A DNA stretch of 11,511 nt from assembly GCA_946803715.1 (NCBI GenBank), contig CAMPET010000140.1, positions 54,067 to 65,577 on the forward strand, in the 5' to 3' direction. This DNA comes from Beroe ovata. Lineage: Eukaryota > Ctenophora > Nuda > Beroida > Beroidae. Every line of letters starts with the position of its first letter. Position 1 is the stretch's first letter. Positions 8,701-11,511 of this stretch are shown piece by piece. The notes beneath the pieces are model-generated. The model searched no databases and was not told the origin of the DNA. It worked only from the letters and a program-made list of their open reading frames with translations. Position numbers and translations under genes: made by a program.

Positions 8701-10455
8701 GGGTTCTGCCCCTCGATACAGGAGCCACGGGAGGCAGCTTCTTGTCGAACTCCTCAGGAGTCAGTTCCGGTCCAAACATAATCTTACTTTTTCGTTTCAG
8801 CGGCGGCGGAGTGGAAATGTTCTCCTTCTCCTGCTGAAAGGAAGATTGTCATAATTCATTTGATTTTCAGCACACGAATAATAGAAATATTATATGCGCG
8901 CTGCTTCAAGGAAGAAAGCGGGCGCGCGGCGCGAAGTTTGCTTTTTAGCTGGTGAAAAAACGTGCTTCTTTTTAACGAATGTCGTAGCGGCCTACGTAAA
9001 AGTTGGAAAAAATTTAAATTTACCGCTCATTCCTTCACAACAATAGCTTATCTAGGTATTCAGATGATCCTTTTAGCGCTGTTACCAGTTACAAAATTAT
9101 CTACTTGACTTTGAATTTGAGCGATATTGTCACAACCGTATGCATCAGGGACTGGCGTCAACCAAATCATCCTCTAGGGGATTTGTTTGACTCCCCATAA
9201 CCCCATCCAGCTTATGTAATGAGACATCAATGATAGTCTATAATTCACCACTGACACCGTTTTGAGATGCATCACAGACAGCTGTTTGTTACAAACAATG
9301 ACACCAGTCTGTTACCAGTGACGTAGGAATGCTTGCAATAGAATTCGCTGACACCACTTCACCAGTACGTCATAACAGGGCTTTGTGTGACGATTAGGGT
9401 ACTCATTCGTCACAACTCGCTGACACCACTCCATAACAGTGACGAAGGAATGCTTGCGATGGAATGTGCTGACACCAGTTCGTCAGAACAGGGCTGTGTG
9501 ACGATAAGGGTACTCATTCGTCACAACTTGCTGACACCACCGCATACTGGTGACGTAGGAATGCTTGCAATGGAATGCGCTGACACCAGTGCGTCATAAC
9601 AGGGCTCTGTGTGACGATAGGAGTAATCATTAATCACAACCTGCTGACATTGCAAACCGGTGACGTAGGAATGCTTGCAACTCAATGCGTTAACAATTAA
9701 GGGCCATTTTTATTCGGAAAGCCAGAGTTCAAGCCAGAGTTCAAGTTCTGTTCGAAAGGGTGAAGTTCTTAAAATTTTTATCAAAGGCTCCCCCTGTTTA
9801 CGTTCCTGTCTGTGACGTATGGGACAATCAATGATTGACACTAGTATGTGATGTATCACCTTCACCGGCCAAACACGCATCTCAAAATCAACATTGGAAG
9901 AAACAATTAACAACGTACCGCTTCAATAATTTTGGTTGAAGAAGAACTCTCATATCTGAAGCTTCTGTCGATGATTGAGATGATATCACCATGCCTAATT
10001 GTACATTCATCTTTAACTATCACTCCATTAACCTTGGTGGGATTATCTTCGCTCAGGTTGTACAGGGTTATCTGAAATATAGTGTTTTCATTCAACCTGG
10101 CTTTGTAACAACGAAAACAAAGCGTGAGTCAAAATTTGCTCAATTCTCACCGTGTCTGAATCGAATAAAATACGCGTGTGTACTTTCTCCACAGATGGAA
10201 TCTTTACACGGATATCACACGTCTTTTCCCTGCAATTGTTCAATCAGACCAGATATTCCGTCAGCCCAATTATACCCATACATTGCTGTTAAATCAGTAT
10301 GCTCCCTATGCGAAATACATTGATGTCCAAAAATCAATGTCGATAACAGATAATATCATAACTTACATTCCAAACGTAAGTTGCTTCTGACTGCAAGGAT
10401 ATTTTGACCCATCGGTTCCATCCCGTTTAATGATTCGTATTGCGTGTTCTGACAT
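2126..10455 (-). CDS. MKI67: Ki-67-like mitotic chromosome periphery protein, spliced gene of 9 coding exons
   Basis: Predicted join, minus strand: 10455-10367, 10229-10151, 10071-9919, 8833-7277, 7148-6982, 6864-6780, 6675-6096, 6017-5932, 5764-2126. The parts sum to 6435 nt and stay in frame through every junction (phases 2,0,0,0,2,0,1,0), giving 2144 residues and a TGA stop. Order: FHA domain (about 5-98), two PP1-binding modules (about 120-150 and 486-516), basic S/T-P linker with AKTWASV (840-846), nine LF motifs in two modules (about 1002-1150 and 1216-1393), 54-residue repeats (about 1504-1941), VAPRARG (1983-1989), basic end RRRLRKR. Known family role: Ki-67 forms the perichromosomal layer, keeps mitotic chromosomes apart, organises perinucleolar heterochromatin and targets PP1 at mitotic exit. 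Identity rests on collinear motifs recalled from human Ki-67, not on a search. The related protein RepoMan lacks an FHA domain, so Ki-67 fits better. Least certain is whether small exons were missed in the 1.1-kb third intron. Confidence 0.9.
2738..4051 (-). repeat. Eight tandem 162-bp (54-residue) coding repeats
   Basis: Units start at 4051, 3877, 3715, 3553, 3391, 3229, 3067 and 2905: exactly 162 bp apart for units 2-8, with 12 bp extra (an added SEVE) in unit 1. A typical unit has two halves, one around KTPARGRRTRKAP and one around PLRGRRTRKAAEPEKTS, separated by acidic EVESEVE. The exact octapeptide RGRRTRKA occurs 11 times. The last unit is degenerate (56 residues) and a remnant half-unit (KGRQTRKR) follows. 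Units are nearly identical at DNA level, so the array is young or homogenised. Basic patches next to TP sites suggest DNA binding tuned by phosphorylation. RGR is also the AT-hook core, so AT-hook-like binding is the alternative to the LR-domain reading. Confidence 0.93.
4382..4915 (-). repeat. LF-motif module 2 (Ki-67 repeat-like)
   Basis: Residues about 1216-1393. Contains MRKMFSSPKT, LIKLFVNPK, LQNLFKSPDE, VKELFEKS and ICNLFVKE. It is a diverged copy of module 1: the motifs come in the same order with similar spacing, and it carries one extra LF motif. VKELFEK is the closest match here to human FKELFQTP. The divergence between modules contrasts with the near identity of the 54-residue units downstream. 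Confidence 0.7.
5108..5557 (-). repeat. LF-motif module 1 (Ki-67 repeat-like)
   Basis: Residues about 1002-1150. Contains LRKLFATPKK, LMKLFANP, LNQLFDEA and LCRLFTVD, mostly preceded by Asp-Pro or acidic residues and Ala/Ser-Leu. The core resembles the GFKELFQTP and AEMFKTP motif of human Ki-67 repeats. It aligns along its length with module 2 at 4382-4915, including a shared N-terminal LCKVLDP/LCTVLTP, a Phe-Gly step and a C-terminal LPGDLCRLF/LPSDICNLF. Confidence 0.7.
5932..6017 (-). CDS. MKI67: Exon 8: short basic exon
   Basis: An 86-nt exon, acceptor ctgttcag, donor gtgagt at 5931. It completes Gly904 and encodes residues 905-932. The sequence is basic (IIKRKSLPTKMTPKSR), with a possible nuclear localisation signal and a TP site. 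Phases fit both neighbours, and the other two frames do not close the reading frame. Confidence 0.8.
6096..6675 (-). CDS. MKI67: Exon 7: basic Ser/Thr-Pro-rich region with the AKTWASV motif
   Basis: A 580-nt exon, acceptor tatttcag, donor gttagt at 6095, residues 711-903 plus one base of codon 904. It is strongly basic with many TP or SP sites (for example RGTPNR, ARETPDR, ISTPKR), as expected of a CDK-regulated chromatin protein. A Lys/Glu-rich helix of about 28 residues near 810-837 could form a short coiled coil. GAKTWASVASKL matches human Ki-67 VAKSWADVVKL at the equivalent position between the PP1 site and the repeats, an independent orthology marker. Confidence 0.88.
6780..6864 (-). CDS. 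MKI67: Exon 6: short basic linker exon
   Basis: An 85-nt exon, acceptor ctttctcag, donor gtgatt at 6779 (weaker than the others), completing codon 682 and encoding residues 683-710. It is Lys- and Ala-rich (HMALQKAAGKKAV). It is supported mainly by splice sites whose phases fit exons 5 and 7 exactly. No domain recognised. Confidence 0.75.
6982..7148 (-). CDS. MKI67: Exon 5: Pro-rich linker
   Basis: A 167-nt exon, acceptor cttatttag, donor gtgagt at 6981, residues 627-681 plus two bases of codon 682. It starts with acidic EEESSGTDLIEEM and continues with KVFGKLPTSAKTP and a Pro-rich stretch. The frame is fixed by both neighbours. I recognise no domain. KVFG...LP...TP only faintly recalls the PP1 module and I do not call it one. 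Confidence 0.8.
7277..8833 (-). CDS. MKI67: Exon 4: two PP1-binding modules flanking an acidic segment
   Basis: A 1557-nt exon, phase 0 at both ends, residues 108-626, donor gttagt at 7276. The acceptor is a tandem CAGCAG (AG at 8835-8834), so using the second AG would drop only Gln108. It opens with a KEN-box-like triplet (110-112). Module A is KIMFGPELTPEEFDKKLPP (124-142). Module B is SVRFGPMLSPEEYDKDMPAN (489-508), then TPIRRG. Both match the RVxF-plus-extension signature by which Ki-67 and RepoMan bind PP1 (human RVSFGGHLRPELFDENLPPN). Between them lies an acidic, Ser-rich, probably disordered stretch with repeated DNI(V/E)IY and TI(N/D)DFL motifs and SUMO-interacting-like cores. Several Ser/Thr-Pro sites suit mitotic kinases. 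Confidence 0.92.
8834..9918 (-). other. Intron 3 (1085 bp) with a GC-rich patch and a tandem repeat
   Basis: Donor gtacgt at 9918, acceptor tcctttcag ending at 8834; exons 3 and 4 are both phase 0 across it. It holds the ~111-bp repeat array (9318-9690), a GC-rich patch near 8893-8936 and a tandem 12-bp duplication (agccagagttca twice, about 9720-9743). I see no exon here with both good splice sites and family-like coding sequence, but human Ki-67 has some 400 residues between FHA and PP1 motif, so a lineage-specific exon cannot be excluded. Confidence 0.75.
9318..9690. repeat. Intronic tandem repeat, ~111-bp unit, 3 full copies plus a partial one
   Basis: Units begin with gtgacg(t/a)aggaatgcttgc at 9318, 9439, 9550 and 9660, giving lengths of 121, 111 and 110 bp; the last is cut off after about 30 bp. 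Degraded pieces (tgacaccgtt, tgacaccagt) reach back to about 9250. Each unit carries the inverted repeat tgtgacga...tcgtcaca (9386-9393 and 9407-9414 in unit 1) and gctgacacca on either side. The same repeat recurs at 11356-11511, so this is a dispersed family and not unique to this intron. Confidence 0.93.
9919..10071 (-). CDS. MKI67: Exon 3: C-terminal half of the FHA domain
   Basis: A 153-nt exon, phase 0 at both ends, acceptor atatttcag, donor gtacgt at 9918. It encodes residues 57-107. NPTKVNG (66-72) carries the invariant Asn-Gly of FHA domains. RHGDIISIIDRSFRYE (82-97) is nearly identical to human Ki-67 KHGDVITIIDRSFRYE and is the strongest single piece of evidence for the gene's identity. 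A Ser-rich tail follows to the splice site. Confidence 0.95.
10151..10229 (-). CDS. MKI67: Exon 2: central FHA strands
   Basis: A 79-nt exon between an acceptor ending ttgcag (AG at 10231-10230) and the donor gtgaga (10150). It completes codon 30 and encodes residues 31-56, starting EKTCDIRVKIPSVEKVH. It aligns without gaps to human Ki-67 CDIRIQLPVVSKQH. The His of the FHA S-x-x-H motif is kept (H47). The usual Arg and Ser that contact phosphothreonine are replaced by Met30 and Glu44. Splicing exon 1 to exon 3 directly would shift the frame, which supports this exon. Confidence 0.88.
10367..10455 (-). CDS. MKI67: Exon 1: start codon and first half of the FHA domain
   Basis: Residues 1-29 plus two bases of codon 30. 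The ATG at 10455-10453 has A at -3 and is followed at once by FHA-like sequence (AIRIIKRDGTDG, then LTFG), matching the human Ki-67 N-terminus (VTIKRSGVDG, CLFG) with an offset of one residue. The donor is gtaagt at 10366. The frame stays open upstream to another Met near 10581, but that stretch is AT-rich, unlike the family and longer than the human N-terminus, so I take 10455 as the start. Confidence 0.88.
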
Positions 10456-11249
10456 TCTTTGTAATTTAATTTCCCATTCCCTGTCTATACTATGAAATAT
10501 TTGAGCTATATATAATAATATCGAAGAAATATGATAGTTGAAATATGATTGATGAAAATTGATAAACCGATTCAGCAACACTCTCTTGGGGTAATATGGA
10601 GTTCCTCATCTGTCAATTTTGTACCAAAACAATGTGAGACTGTGTCCCATAAAAAAGAATAATTTCAAAAAATCAAGCCAGGCACATCAAAAATGTTCAG
10701 TTGACAAACTCATAAATCAGGAACAACCTTCCATACCAGACATCCCAACAGATGGAATTTCCAAGCTATTTCACAGTTAATAACAATATATTAAACTTTT
10801 ATATCATTGTGGCACATCAACTGAAAAATGCACAGCTGTGCCACGAAAGCAAATTATCAACCAAAACTGACAGTAAACACCGATGAAGATTTAATACATA
10901 TACAACTGAAAATACAGGATTAAGAGTGTTTAATTGAATGAGTACAGTNTCAATAGGTAGCTGGGAGTAAGCATCTGATCTGCAATGGGGTGAAGCGAAA
11001 CTACGGGACATTCGTATTTCGTTACAACTTACCAATAAAGTATTAACCGTTCATTATATTATGTTAAATTCAAATATGCAATGCACTATTTACTACGTAT
11101 TTACAAATACCTTTACACTTAGTTCATACACTTAGTTCATACGCTGACTCTTGCTGATTAAGTAAGTAGCAAATTCAGATGTTTTGATCAGCTTTACTTT
11201 ACGTGTGAAATCAGGAAATTCGAAATAGTTTTTGAGAAAAAGTTCTGAA
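10456..11249 (-). other. 5' flank or 5' UTR region of the Ki-67-like gene
   Basis: About 800 bp of AT-rich sequence upstream of the start codon without a convincing CDS. A four-codon upstream ORF (ATG at 10477, TAA ending at 10466) sits just before the main ATG. An AG in atagtatagacag near 10482 could be a 5' UTR acceptor. I see no TATA box or CpG-rich core promoter that I would commit to, so the transcription start may lie beyond the window. One ambiguous base (n) is at 10949. Confidence 0.5.
10466..10477 (-). promoter_or_regulatory. Minimal upstream ORF before the start codon
   Basis: ATG GGA AAT TAA on the minus strand, ending 10 bases before the main ATG and in another frame. If this sequence is in the mature 5' UTR it could lower translation of the main frame. 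Only its presence is seen; the extent of the UTR is unknown. Confidence 0.35.
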
Positions 11250-11355
11250 ATTATCGGTTTATCGGTAAGAAATTATCGCCGATAACCGATAATGACTTCA
11301 CTACGAATTATCGCCTATAATTTTATCGCCGATATTATCGATTGCAAACCCTACT
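11250..11355. repeat. ATCG-rich palindromic block, possible transposon end
   Basis: Dense repeats of TATCG: attatcgg (11250-11257) pairs with ccgataat (11286-11293), and aattatcgcc occurs at 11271-11280 and 11306-11315 with a further tatcgcc near 11324. Read on the minus strand the right edge starts tagggtttgcaatcgataat, resembling (from memory) the CAGGG/TAGGG-type termini of some hAT elements. No matching left end was found inside the window, so element status is unproven. Confidence 0.4.
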
Positions 11356-11511
11356 GTGACGTAGGAATGCTTGCGATGGAATGTGCTGACACCAGTTCGT
11401 CAGAATAGGGCTGTGTGACGATTGGGGCACTCATTCGTCACAACTCGCTGACACCACTGCATAACAGTGACGTAGGAATGCTTGCGATGGAATGTGCTGA
11501 CACCAGTTCGT
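11356..11511. repeat. Second copy of the ~111-bp tandem repeat, cut by the window end
   Basis: Units start at 11356 and 11467 (111 bp), same orientation as the intronic array and clearly the same sequence. The second unit runs off the window after 45 bp, so the array continues. It starts abruptly after caaaccctact, next to the ATCG-rich block. Confidence 0.93.

Noticed and set aside
9387-9599. Plus-strand open frame of 70 codons
   Set aside because: It is the tandem repeat read in frame (the peptide repeats itself with the DNA unit) and lies inside an intron.
9318-9690. CRISPR-like regular repeats
   Set aside because: Units are contiguous tandem copies of about 111 bp without unique spacers, in an intron of an animal gene.
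9710-9913. Minus-strand open frame of 67 codons directly after exon 3, considered as an extra exon
   Set aside because: No family similarity. The gtacgt donor at 9918 is good, exon 3 is in phase 0 for exon 4, and the frame contains a local 12-bp duplication.
10456-10581. N-terminal extension to an upstream in-frame Met at 10581
   Set aside because: AT-rich, Tyr/Phe/Ile-rich peptide unlike Ki-67; the family starts just before the FHA domain, where the ATG at 10455 has a good context.

Overview
This is eukaryotic, almost certainly animal, genomic DNA: one multi-exon protein-coding gene on the minus strand with short introns (78-167 bp apart from one of about 1.1 kb), GT-AG splice sites, AT-rich flanks and dispersed repeats. 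I read it as an orthologue of Ki-67 (MKI67), the protein that coats mitotic chromosomes and recruits protein phosphatase 1. Five blocks collinear with remembered human Ki-67 support this: an N-terminal FHA domain, an RVxF-type PP1-binding module, an AK(S/T)WA motif, LF-x-x-P 'Ki-67 repeat' motifs in one very long exon, and a VAPRARG motif near the basic C-terminus. The vertebrate-type ~120-residue repeats are absent and a different 54-residue repeat is present, so a non-vertebrate metazoan seems likelier. I cannot name the species.

Layout, right to left as the gene is read. 10456-11511 is the 5' flank, with part of a ~111-bp tandem repeat at the window edge, an ATCG-rich palindromic block next to it and one ambiguous base. 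Exons 1-3 (10455-9919) encode the FHA domain. Intron 3 (9918-8834) holds a second array of the same ~111-bp repeat. Exon 4 (8833-7277) encodes two PP1-binding modules around an acidic segment with SUMO-interacting-like motifs. Exons 5-8 (7148-5932) encode a basic, Ser/Thr-Pro-rich linker. Exon 9 (5764-2126) encodes a duplicated module of nine LF motifs, eight 54-residue units carrying RGRRTRKA motifs, and a basic tail ending in LRKR. The predicted CDS closes in frame over nine exons: 6435 nt, 2144 residues.

1-2125 is the 3' flank. I see no convincing gene there, only inverted and direct repeats, a possible 294-bp terminal-inverted-repeat element, and a GC-rich patch with CRE, E-box and CCAAT motifs.

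The main points of interest are the duplicated PP1 module, an FHA domain lacking two usual phosphate-contacting residues, and the homogenised array that looks like an expansion of the family's C-terminal Leu-Arg chromatin-binding motifs.
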